Below, one piece after another: positions 20,737 through 31,374 of a stretch of 64,000 nucleotides of DNA. Positions within the stretch are counted from its first letter, which is position 1. The number at the start of each line of letters is the position of its first letter. The notes beneath the pieces were generated by a model. It searched no databases and had not been told where the DNA came from. It was given only the letters and a program-made list of their open reading frames with translations. The position numbers and the translations under genes were made by a program. Source of the stretch: Eunapius fragilis (lineage: Eukaryota; Porifera; Demospongiae; Spongillida; Spongillidae); the NCBI GenBank assembly GCA_963681505.1, contig OY811973.1:5490128-5554127 (forward strand), given 5' to 3'.

Positions 20737-22773
20737 ATGTCTACTAACCTTCTGATAATAGTAGGCTTAGCGTTGGGAATTCTTCTGTGCAGCACTGGTT
20801 GCTTGTCAGTGCAGAACAGCTTCATCCCTGACGAACTGCAGGCTGTCGGGAATGTAGTCACAGCCAACCTTTTGGAAGGGCCAAGTGCATTGTCACAGGA
20901 ATGTGTCACTGGTTTCGAGCAGCTCATGAATTCCAGAGACCAGTTGAACATCTCGAAATTCTATAGAATATTAGATGCGTCCGGTAAGCCAGAGGCTGGA
21001 ATTTTTGATGGTAACGTGTATGCGTATGGAAGCTATGACGAGTGTTTGGACACTGGCGGGACACAGTATTGCGTCCTTCAGTTCCTGATCTCCATTAGTG
21101 GTACTGCTGCGCCTTACTCTTTTGCTGTCTGCCTTCCAGCGGCCTGCACAACAACTGACATTTTTAATGTCATAAACGGCACAGATTTACGGACTCGTTA
21201 CTCAGGTGCGGAATGTGTACTACGGAAAACGTCCCCTTACAGCGCGGGTGCTATCGCCATGATTGTTGTTTGCTGCCTCTTCGTGTTGCTCACTGTGACT
21301 GGGACAGTCACTGACGCCGCAATTCGAAGGCTACCACCGAGGCACGGTAATGTGAATAATGACACCATCAATCATGTTGAGAAACAAGCTGTCAGCGATG
21401 GAGATATAGATGAACAGGCTACTCTTCTGGATGAAACCACAATGAAGAAGAAGAGGGTGAACGTTGCCCCATTTTTGGACCTTATAACAGCCTTTTCACT
21501 TCACAAAACTTTACCTGCAGTCTTTTCCACCAAACAGCCCCCTGATGCCATTGGTTGCATTAATGGCATTCGTGTCATTAGCATGTTCTGGGTGATATTA
21601 GGTCATGTCTACATCTTTGGAATACCTTTTTTTAACAATGCGATTGTTGTAGTAGATGTAATTGCTGAGCAATTTCCTTTTCAAGCTGTCGTCAATGCAT
21701 TTTTTTCAGTGGATAGCTTTTTCTTTTTGAGCGGACTTCTCACGTCTTACCTTACCTTGAAAGAAATGAGCAAGCGTAAGGGCCGCTTTCCTGTTGTTAT
21801 GTACTACCTGCATCGCTACCTACGGCTGACACCAACCTTGGCATTTGTTATGTTCTTCTGGTGGTCCATGTCACCCCATTTGTTCTCTACTGCTCACGGG
21901 GCTACCATTGATGTAGGAAACTGTGAGAAATACTGGTGGTCAAATTTGCTTTACATAAACAACTTTTACCCCTACCAGCTCAACAGTGAGTGCATAGATT
22001 GGGTGTGGTACCTCGCAAATGATATGCAGTTTTATGTTATCTCTCCAATTGTTCTTTGCCTTCTGTATCACTGGCTACCATGTGGTGTTATATCGTTGTG
22101 TGTTTTACTCATGTCATCATTAGTTGCAACTGGAGCAATTGCTGGGTACTATCGGTATGACGGCAACCTCTTTATGCATACTGAATCTGCATATTCAGAT
22201 GACATCTATGTCAAGCCCTACTGTAGAATTGCACCGTACTTAGTTGGGCTAGCCCTTGGATATGTATTTTTCAAGAAGATCGTCTTCAAAAATGGCCGCC
22301 TCGTGCTCAACTATGCCTTCTATGGCAGTCTCTGGATCCTGGCTGCAGGCATCTTCATGTCATGCGTGTATGGGCTGTATGGGACGTGGCACCAGCACCC
22401 TAGCACTGCTGCTGGCAACGTGGCCAACATCATGCTCAGCCGTCTGGCTTGGGGGGTGGGACTGGCGTGTGTTACGTACGCCTGTCACAGTGGGTATGGT
22501 GGCTGGGTCAACAGGTTCCTGTCCCTCGGGTTCTGGGTACCCCTCGGTCGACTGACCTTTGCTGCATACCTCGTTCACCCAATCATACTGGGGGTTTTGA
22601 TCTCTGGGTACTCCCCAACTATTCATTACAACGTGTTGATTGCTGTTCAGCTGGTAACTGCAGCTGTGGTGCTCTCCTATGCAGCGGCTGGAGCTGTTGC
22701 TACTTTTGTAGAGTTTCCACTTGGTAACTTGGAAACTGCACTGTTCAAGTTGGTTGGATTGGTAAAAAAATGA
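20737..22773 (+). CDS. NRF-6-like membrane acyltransferase, copy 2
   Basis: This 678-residue protein is nearly identical to the one at 835-2871: signal peptide, cysteine-bearing NRF domain, and multipass acyltransferase-3 domain with the GHVYIF histidine. It has one extra leucine near the N-terminus and one residue fewer in the AAPYSF loop, so the lengths match. It is intronless and fully open, so it is probably functional. The start codon is the right-hand copy of the MITE target duplication, and an upstream ORF now lies ahead of it. Transcription therefore has to run through the MITE or start within it. Confidence 0.9.
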   Translation: MSTNLLIIVGLALGILLCSTGCLSVQNSFIPDELQAVGNVVTANLLEGPSALSQECVTGFEQLMNSRDQLNISKFYRILDASGKPEAGIFDGNVYAYGSYDECLDTGGTQYCVLQFLISISGTAAPYSFAVCLPAACTTTDIFNVINGTDLRTRYSGAECVLRKTSPYSAGAIAMIVVCCLFVLLTVTGTVTDAAIRRLPPRHGNVNNDTINHVEKQAVSDGDIDEQATLLDETTMKKKRVNVAPFLDLITAFSLHKTLPAVFSTKQPPDAIGCINGIRVISMFWVILGHVYIFGIPFFNNAIVVVDVIAEQFPFQAVVNAFFSVDSFFFLSGLLTSYLTLKEMSKRKGRFPVVMYYLHRYLRLTPTLAFVMFFWWSMSPHLFSTAHGATIDVGNCEKYWWSNLLYINNFYPYQLNSECIDWVWYLANDMQFYVISPIVLCLLYHWLPCGVISLCVLLMSSLVATGAIAGYYRYDGNLFMHTESAYSDDIYVKPYCRIAPYLVGLALGYVFFKKIVFKNGRLVLNYAFYGSLWILAAGIFMSCVYGLYGTWHQHPSTAAGNVANIMLSRLAWGVGLACVTYACHSGYGGWVNRFLSLGFWVPLGRLTFAAYLVHPIILGVLISGYSPTIHYNVLIAVQLVTAAVVLSYAAAGAVATFVEFPLGNLETALFKLVGLVKK

Positions 22774-23936
22774 AATTTATATTGTTATCTTTGACATCAT
22801 TATGATGTATGTTTGAACTGTAAACTCTCTCATGCTAAAACATCATTTGCATAATTATATTATGCCAAATGTGTTGATCTGCATGTTCTTAGTAAATGAC
22901 CAGAATAGTAGGAAAGTGACATCACAAGATTGTGTGCATAACATGTGGATCACATCTATACCAAATGTTGTGCACTGGCCCATCAATCAATACCTTCACA
23001 AGACATTATCAGATTTATCACTTGGGTTTGAGAGAGATAGATGTCTGCTCATATTTATCCATGCACGCAAGCATATAATGACAATGTTATGAGCATCAAT
23101 ATGTTGGGTACACAGAGCTCCCATATTAAATCATTCAGTCAACAAGGCCATCATGCAGATATATCTTCTCACATGCAGTGATATTAATAATGCACAGAAC
23201 CAAAGATGAGTTCAGTCATACCAGTGCATACATGTGCGATATTTTATAATTTATTATTACTTTAAATCTTTCAACCTACACTAATCAAATTGATATGGGC
23301 ATTGAGCGTACTGTATGTGCTGTTCCTATATTCACAGGAAGCAAACACAGCTAATTGGATTTCATAACAGCATTACCCAATAGAGCCATCAGGGCCATAG
23401 CTTTGTTCTTCTACCTACAGTGGGGGCAGCACAAAGCCTTTTAAATCTTTGCTTGTACACATAAAATACTATGGGCTACTTTTGTACTGGGAAACCACAT
23501 GTAATAAACAATAGAGTATGGTTTGCATAGCCACAGAGTGAAGCAGGACAAGTGTTACTACCAGCAAACATGTTGCACATTTAACTCAGTCATGCTCATA
23601 AAGGTGTGGCCATGGAGAGCATGAATGTGTTGTTTGGATAAAACACATTTCAATGAATTAGTACAAAGGTTGTAAATGATGAGAATTTGCAGTCTGTCTT
23701 CGTGCAGTTAAGCCAACATTCCTGTGGAACCTGTCAAGTATACCTTGCAGTCTACAAGGGAAGGTGGGGGGGGGGGGGGGGGGGGGGGGACATGAATAAA
23801 GAAAGTGAAACAAATTTTGACGTGCTGACACCAAAGACCCCAACTCTGAGGCTGGTTTTCTCATTCATACATTACAATGCACATGGCATGATTCATACAC
23901 TTTAGTACTGTATACAACTTATTGGTAACTATGCTT

Positions 23937-26900
23937 TCAAACCTTGCTTTCTGTAAAGCTTGCTGACTGCGATTGAAGTGATTCGTGTGACTTGTTGCTT
24001 AAATTCTGTGATGAACTCTGTAGACCAGTAACGTTCGCTACAGCAGCACCATTGTCCACCACACTGCCTGATTTAGACGCTTCCCCACCAAGCTGTGATT
24101 GAGCACTACCATCTTGGCTGTGTCCCCCTAAAGCCATCCTGTTCACCGACAAATCAATATGTGTTTGAACGGGCTTGGCAACCAATTCCAAGTCCTGCAG
24201 GATAAGATCGTCACATATGAACCTTCAAGTAAAATGTTATGCCAACCTGTCTTTGATGTGGTGCCACAGTGTGAGGGCTTGGGGGTGTGGCAGGACCTTC
24301 CTCGCCAACCTCCTCTGCTTCTTCCTGGTCAATTGGTCGCTCAATTTCAACATCTAAAAAGTAAACATTATAGGCATGTTCAAATTAATCAGGCTGAAAA
24401 ATGCCCGCGCTGATAATCACCTCCAGACTCTGGCACTGTCTCAATATTGTCTTGTTCATCTTCCCCTTCAACAACATGAGTGGACAAACCCTTGTCTACA
24501 AGCACAAAACATGCATAAGTTAACTATCAAATAGTTATTGTGCCACACACCTCTTTTATTTTCTGCATGTTTCAGTTTATTCGTTTTGAAGGTGTGCAAT
24601 GTTTTCACTGTCTCCTCTTCACTGGGTAGTGTATCTACATCCTCACCCCTCCCATCACCCCTATGAGATAATGTTGTGGATGGGGAGACAGGGCTTGCAG
24701 AGTGGTATGAAGTATCCTGCTCAGCTAAAGAATGGCCTGTGTCATTGTGTACAGAACTATCCCCAAACGGTGGGTCTTCCTGTAACAGAAGGATAAATAT
24801 AACGGACTGTACTAGCTATTAATGTTCAGCAGAACAAAACCATAATTGCTCCAAACCTGTGAGTATAAACTGTAAAACAACACTTACCTCTCTGATGTCA
24901 CGCACTGCTTTTTCTCTGGCTTCTTTGTTCTTCCTTCCTGCCATTGGTCGAAGTTTTATTCTGCGTCTTGGCAGTGATAAATCAGGTTCCTGCGAATGGT
25001 ATAATAAAAGATACATCCCTTGCAGGCTGTGATGAGCTTACGGGAGGTGGACGAGGTAAAAACTCTTGTGGCTGTGAGAGGCTATGATGTTTTGCCCTAT
25101 CGGAAGATTGCTTCAGGAGTGTATGCAGCCTGATTAAAATAAAAATTGTCTCAAGGTATCTAGGGGGCTGTCAACTGACATACATGTACAAAAATGTGAG
25201 CAATTCAATTAAAGGCAAGTATACTGCAATCAATGCAGTATAGCATTAAATTAAAGGGGGGTGGAATATTTGACAGACTGCCAAAACAGACCCAAAGTCT
25301 TGAGGCATATTTTGCATTAGATAAAGTTTTCTCACCATATTTCCTTTGCCCTAATATATTACGTGTTACCCTTGCATTTACATACCTCCTCCTGTGCAAT
25401 GGAGTGTCTTCTGTTGAACTGTATGCTGCCTTCTTAAATGATTTGCTGCCTTCAAGTGCAACGTATCTCCCTCCATCCTGCAATTCACCAACAGAGTGCA
25501 CAATCTTTCCATCCAGTGTGCATAACCTAGATGAATACATTTCACATTCAATGAGCTTGCAATTTAATTTTCTGTACACATCCATGCTTCACATTTACAC
25601 ATGGGTGTTGTTAGATTAGCACAAGGTACAGAATGTTTAATTAACTAATTAACCTTAAATTCAATGGAAAATTGCACTAATTGTTAGCAACTTTATATAT
25701 GGGGTTGAGCAGCAAAAAGGGACCTAGCACATATTTTCCAGGAAGGAGCATGCATCAAAGTTGATGTGCGCAATTAAAATGTACGCATAATTAAAAATTC
25801 AGGCCACTGTAACTCCATAATGGATAGACTAATTTCCAGTGCGTAAGAAAGAATTTGTAGTGGACATAGGTTTCTGTTAGAATATGAAATAATTTGAAAA
25901 CTTAGAAAAATATGCATTTGGTCCCTTTTCACTGCCTCGATCCCATATGCAGTTACAAACTGCAATTATAGATATATACATACAGGCAACTAAGACCTTA
26001 TGTAAGTGCATGATGAGGTACATACATACATCATATATGTGTGACAGATAAAAGTCACACCAGTATTGTCATTCACCATTTTGGACATGCATGGGGGTGC
26101 ATTCTGATGCACTGTTTAATGTATGTCTATCATCAAAATATGGTGATTGTGCAGCCCAATGCAACGGAAACATTCATGGTCTCACCTCTTTGCTGGAGTA
26201 TAAAGCTCAAGCTTTTCAGTTATAATCTCGAGAACCATCTCCCACAGGGTCATAATTGCTCGAGGCAGAAGCACTCTTGCCCCTCTAAATCGTTCATCTC
26301 CATTACGAAAGACACTGATGAGTAATAGATCAGTGAGAACTTGCTAGGGGTGGCAACATTGTCAAGACTTACTGTACAACAAGTGGCTTTTCAACTGGTT
26401 TTTTGTATCTTGCTGATGCAGCAATTGCATGCTGCAATTTCGTTGCTGGAGTACCAAACTAAGGACCACCCAATTGTCACAATCATGATCAACATTTATA
26501 ATAAAGCATACCTCATTCGCTGGCCTTCTTGGCAATAACCTTCGCTGATGCTGATAGCTATAGCATATAGCACACGTGAATGGGTACATACACTACGCAC
26601 TCAAGTACTCCATGCTGCGTACAGACATTAACAGTTACACCTATTAACACAGCAGCTAGAAACCATTAAAGACCTTACGGAACCGTTAAGGTCTTTAATC
26701 TATGATAGAAACGAACGGCTGGTCGGTACCTTATTTTCTTAAATTGTTCTCCTCCACTCGCAACATAATGAGCTCCACTCTTCAAATCATTGATGCTTTG
26801 AATGCGCTGTCCACCGGTTGGAGTGTATATACTTCTGATCGCAACAGGGGCTTTTATGCTGCTAGTGACGCGCCCTAGAAACGCGGCAAAGTCACGAACT

Positions 26901-27127
26901 TGACGATCATTGACAACAAGAATCTTCGGGTCGGCATTCACTACGCCATTACGGTAGATAAATATCTTCTTAGCAGTCTTCGGTTCGTACTGGGACATTA
27001 CGGTGTTGTCCATGTACAATTTGTAGCCATTTGTATTGACAAAGGGTTTCCATGGCGATGAGCTATTTTTAGAAGCCACCCTCTCAGACCCGTATAAATT
27101 TTTGTAAAATTTATTCTCGAACACCAC
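23937..27127 (-). CDS. Doublecortin-domain protein (DCDC2-like), 11 coding exons
   Basis: Joining exons 27127-26730, 26557-26512, 26458-26373, 26314-26186, 25526-25386, 25129-25042, 24989-24888, 24779-24551, 24495-24421, 24353-24247 and 24194-23937 gives an uninterrupted 552-residue protein. Every join is GT-AG and in phase. Two doublecortin domains, which bind microtubules, lie in exon 1 (from about residue 52, KKIFIYRNGVV, to GGEQFKKI) and in exons 4-5 (HVFRNGDERF to LCTLDGKIVHSVGEL). A basic linker HQRRLLPRRPANE separates them. The tail is acidic and low-complexity. The arrangement matches the DCDC2 family (human about 476 residues), which is linked to cilia. The 3' part is duplicated at 4037-4880. 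The gene is head to head with eEF1A. Confidence 0.87.
25696..25949. mobile_element. Palindromic MITE in a doublecortin-gene intron
   Basis: The ends TATATGGGGTTGAGCAGCAA and GCCTCGATCCCATATG are imperfect inverted repeats, both followed inwards by AAAGGGACC. The interior (GTACGCATAATTAAAAATTC and TTTCCAGTGCGTAAG) is shared with 33545-33725 and, more distantly, with 38533-38763, 4905-5060 and 48400-48470. It lies between exons 4 and 5 of the doublecortin gene. Confidence 0.7.
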
Positions 27128-27364
27128 GTGTTCACGTGCTTAGAAAATTCGCATGCGCAAAAGAATCAGTCTTTTCAGAGCGCGTGTACAGTTCATTTGA
27201 GGCTCGACTTCTTTAGATCTGAACACATCGCAGAAACTCGGCTGGTTTTTGGTAAGTAGAAACTTTGTGCGGTCTCAGAGTTTAGGTTTTTGCCTTGCTA
27301 CCTTCTCAAGTGTGCTGAACAACACGTGATTGGTAACTTTTTGTCACTGTAGAACTAATCAGAC
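27128..27364. promoter_or_regulatory. Shared promoter of doublecortin gene and eEF1A, with eEF1A 5' UTR intron
   Basis: The two start codons are 237 bp apart and divergent. The palindrome CGCATGCGC at 27150-27158 resembles the NRF-1 (alpha-Pal) recognition site. A first non-coding eEF1A exon ends before GTAAGTAG at about 27251. The intron ends with CACTGTAG at about 27353, just before the start codon, as is common for animal eEF1A genes. Confidence 0.7.
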
Positions 27365-29076
27365 ATGGGAAAGGAAAAGACTCACATCAACATCGTCGTC
27401 GTCGGCCACGTCGACTCCGGCAAATCCACAACCACCGGACACTTGATCTACAAGTGCGGAGGCATCGACAAGCGTACCATCGAGAAGTACGAGAAGGAAG
27501 CACAAGACGTGAGTGGTTCTGCATTTAACACTCAACCGCATACTAGTAACACTTTACCACAGATGGGAAAAGGATCGTTCAAGTACGCATGGGTCATGGA
27601 CAAGCTGAAGGCCGAGCGTGAGCGTGGTATCACCATCGACATTGCCCTGTGGAAGTTCGAAACCGCCAAGTTCTACGTTACCGTCATTGACGCTCCAGGA
27701 CACCGTGACTTCATCAAGAACATGATTACGGGAACGTCACAGGTTTGTCACTTGAGCAAGGCACAAATGATCCGCCATTATAACTGCCCTACCCTCGGCC
27801 TATTCGTTACTGCAGGCTGACTGTGCACTGCTCATTGTCGCTGCCAGTACTGGTGAGTTCGAAGCCGGAATATCCAAGAACGGGCAGACACGTGAGCATG
27901 CTCTGCTGGCTTACACACTCGGTGTCAAGCAGTTGATAGTTGGTGTTAACAAAATCGACAACACCGAGCCACCCTTCAGCGAGGTAAGCAACGACTGGCA
28001 TATCGTTTTTTTTTAATTTTTATAAATCGGTTGAAATAATCCCTTACGCAGGCTCGTTTCACTGAGATTACAAAGGAAGTTTCCGACTACATCAAGAAGA
28101 TTGGATACAACCCCAAGTCGGTTCCATTCCTACCCATTTCTGGCTGGAACGGTGACAACATGCTCGAGAGGAGCCCTAACCTTCCCTGGTACAAGGGATT
28201 CGCCATTGAGCGCAAGGAGGGTGGTAACGCATCTGGCTACACCCTTTTCGATGCCCTCGATTGTATTTACCCTCCTCAAAGACCGACCGACAAGCCTCTG
28301 AGACTACCTCTGCAAGACGTGTACAAGATCGGAGGTAACGTGCAATGAAAGCTTGTTTATCGTCATGTTCACTGATCTTTCGTGCATTATTGCTTAGGTA
28401 TCGGCACAGTACCAGTAGGACGTGTTGAGACCGGAGTTCTGAAGCCTGGAATGATTGTAACAATTGCTCCCGCTGGCATTACTACTGAAGTCAAGTCAGT
28501 TGAAATGCACCACGAAGCACTCACAGAGGCCTTGCCTGGGGACAACGTTGGCTTCAACGTCAAGAACTTGGCCGTAAAAGATCTGAAGAGAGGATTCGTC
28601 GCTGGAGATTCAAAGAACGATCCTCCAAAGGAGGCGAAGAGCTTCAACGCTCAGGTAACCCTGCGAAGCATTGCATAATGTCGGGTACCTTACACAGCTG
28701 TTTTTAACTTAAGGTTATCATCATCAACCATCCTGGTGAGATTCACGCCGGATACTCCCCTGTACTGGACTGCCACACAGCTCACATAGCATGCAAGTTT
28801 GCCGAACTAATCGAAAAGATCGATCGTAGGAGTGGCAAGAAGATAGAAGACCTCCCCAAGATTGTTAAGACTGGTGATGCTGCAATCGTCAACCTCATCC
28901 CATCAAAGCCCATGTGTGTAGAGTCGTTCTCAGACTTCCCACCCCTTGGAAGATTCGCCGTCCGTGACATGAAACAGACGGTCGCCGTAGGTGTAATCAA
29001 GAGCGTAGACAAGACTGACAAGGCTGCCGCAGGTGGTGGAGCTAAGGCCGGAGGCAAGGCTGAGAAGAAGAAATGA
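27365..29076 (+). CDS. EEF1A: Translation elongation factor 1-alpha
   Basis: Six coding exons (27365-27508, 27563-27742, 27816-27983, 28052-28334, 28398-28654, 28714-29076) join to a 464-residue protein, the normal size. It is the GTPase that delivers aminoacyl-tRNA to the ribosome in the cytosol. The GTP-binding motifs are visible: GHVDSGKS at residues 14-21, DAPGHRDF and NKID. Domain 2 starts near [13 protein letters not shown]. Domain 3 carries the conserved NHPGEI and ends in a lysine-rich tail. NKID replaces the more usual NKMD, a conservative change. A polyadenylation signal AATAAA lies at 29199-29204. Confidence 0.98.
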
Positions 29077-29198
29077 TCTTCCTGTAAAATAGGAACTGTC
29101 AATTTTTTTTTGAATGAATGATCCTTGTTTGTAATATTGTTTAACCAATCTTATCATAATTCCCCTCTCTAATTCAACGCTTTGGCGTGGTTGCAACC

Positions 29199-29204
29199 AA
29201 TAAA
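29199..29204 (+). terminator. Polyadenylation signal of eEF1A
   Basis: AATAAA lies 123 bp after the stop codon and precedes the next gene. Confidence 0.75.
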
Positions 29205-29228
29205 GATTTTAAACACCGATAAAATCCG

Positions 29229-29293
29229 CGTGATGAATGCATCAAGGAGTAGCATGTAGCATGCTCGTACTACACCGTGATGAATGCATCAAG
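29229..29293 (+). repeat. Duplicated start-codon segment upstream of MPV17
   Basis: CGTGATGAATGCATCAAGG occurs at 29229-29247 and again at 29275-29293, where it holds the inferred start codon (29280). The first copy opens an eight-codon frame ending in TAG, so the mRNA may carry a short upstream ORF. Confidence 0.6.
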
Positions 29294-31095
29294 GGCTTTA
29301 TGGAAGTGGTACGTGCGCAAATTGGTCTCTAAGCCACTTCTGACTCAGGCTATATCAACCGGTGGGAAAGTCACTTCACTCCACCATATATTGCATATAC
29401 CTGTTCTTTTCAAGGGGTGATCTACGGACTTGGTGACATTATTGCCCAGCAGGCAGTCGAGAGGCGAACTATTACAGAGCATAAATGGCGTCGAACGTTG
29501 AAAGTAACGCTCATCGGGTTTTGTTTTACGGTACGCGGTAGGTGTACGGCCCCGACTCATATAGTCGCACAAGGAGTTGGCGAATTTTGACGCATGGTTG
29601 TGGCTACATTGACCACACTCTGATTAGTGCTCTTTGTTGCGTTGGCGTTGCATTGTACGTTAGAATCATAACATTTTATTTTGTAGGAGGGTTGAGACCA
29701 AACAGAGTATCATATAGCCAACATGATTTACCAGACCTGCATGAATATGTATTGCATGGAGTTATTGTGCTGTTTGATTTTCTGGACAGGGTCCAGTTAT
29801 TGCAACTTGGTTCAAGGCATTGGACAAGATGTTCGGACCAACAGTAACAGCCAGAGGTGAGAAAATGCAACTGTGTTGTTGTTGCTACTAATTACGTATG
29901 CAGATGCTGTGAAGAAGATGCTGGTTGACCAGGTTTGTGTGTGTCTGGCTTTGAGGACTTAATTTCACAATTTTTGTTCTTGGCTGTAGGTGGCATTTGC
30001 CCCTCTGCTCTTTCTCTGCCTTCTTCCTTTGTTCAGCTTTTCACAAGGCAATAATTGGCCTCAAACTAAGGAGAAACTGAGAAAAGTAAGGTTTCATGTA
30101 CTTTTTGATTGTATTTGAGATTAGTGCAGCTGGCTTAAACTATTGAAACACCATTGAAGGGCAAGTTCTCTTAATACTGAGCAGAGATAATTTAACCCTA
30201 TTGACTGTGCACAAGTTGTACTAGTGGAGCTGTCTGCACATGTTGTTTACTGCTTATGCAGCTTGTTTTACGTTATCAAAAGGTAAAGATTTTTTTTAAC
30301 TCAGCCCAATCCTAAAGGACAATAACCATTTATGTTAAATGTAACTAGGTCCCATAAACATCAAAATGGCAGAAACGTGTTTGGCTGTTACTCATTAAGG
30401 ACAATAGAAATTAATGAACAACTCCGGTTAATCATGTTCACACAGGAGAGCTGGGTCTAATAGGGCCTTATTGAATACATCACCTGAATTAGTTGTCCTA
30501 TGGTATGACATCATCACTGTCATCACCAGAATTACAAAAAACGTTGACAGTGAGGTAAGGTAGTGTTTATGACTAGCCCATTAGGCTATAAATGAACTTA
30601 GCAAGGCCACTGATGTGCAGTTGTGAAAGCTTATTTGACTACGTAAGTTTGTTAACCCGTAGAATGATGCAGGACAGCAAATGAGCAGGATAGTTGGGAT
30701 GTCCCCCTACAAGGCCTAGGAAACCCTCCAGTACCAAATCCTTTTGTATTTAGCAATGGCCTCTTAAACCCTTCAAGTGCAGTCTGTCATTCAAGCATTG
30801 TCAGCTTTCAATTGTGGGTCCATAGTATGGGGGTTGGAAATGCAAAATATGGGCTGGTTCTGAGAAAATTCCCTGCTTGATCATAAGAAATAATAAAGTA
30901 TACACATTGGTGACTAAGCTTTCACAGCAATTGTACCTGTGTTCATAGCAATAATCTCTGAGAGGTGCACTAATAAATCACCAATGTCTATAAGCTTTAT
31001 GATCCAGCTGCAAAATTCTCTATGATCAAGCTGGGATTGTAATGGGATCTCATTTTGTTGCAGTGAGCACATTCATGGATACCATGCCTTGTGTA

Positions 31096-31133
<38 letters not shown>

Positions 31134-31321
31134 TGTGAACACAACATAGTAAGCCCTATTCCAATTAATAAAGAAGACACAATGATACAATTGTGGAGGC
31201 ATCAAGAGAGGAAATGGTGAAGCCAGAAGACTAATCATGAAAGTGCAACATTTCCTACTTCAAGTGTCTATAAATAAATGGATGTCATTGGGCCAACCAT
31301 CCTTCATGTATCATGCATAGG

Positions 31322-31374
<53 letters not shown>

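Larger units (their letters stand above)
20582..24799 (+). repeat. Segmental duplication, copy 2 (likely the source copy)
   Basis: This is nearly identical to 820-4900. Its right end continues into the complete doublecortin-domain gene, whereas copy 1 is cut off there, so copy 2 represents the original arrangement. It additionally contains a 130 bp MITE at the NRF start codon that copy 1 lacks. The G run is 24 long here (23766-23789) against 19 in copy 1. Confidence 0.9.
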
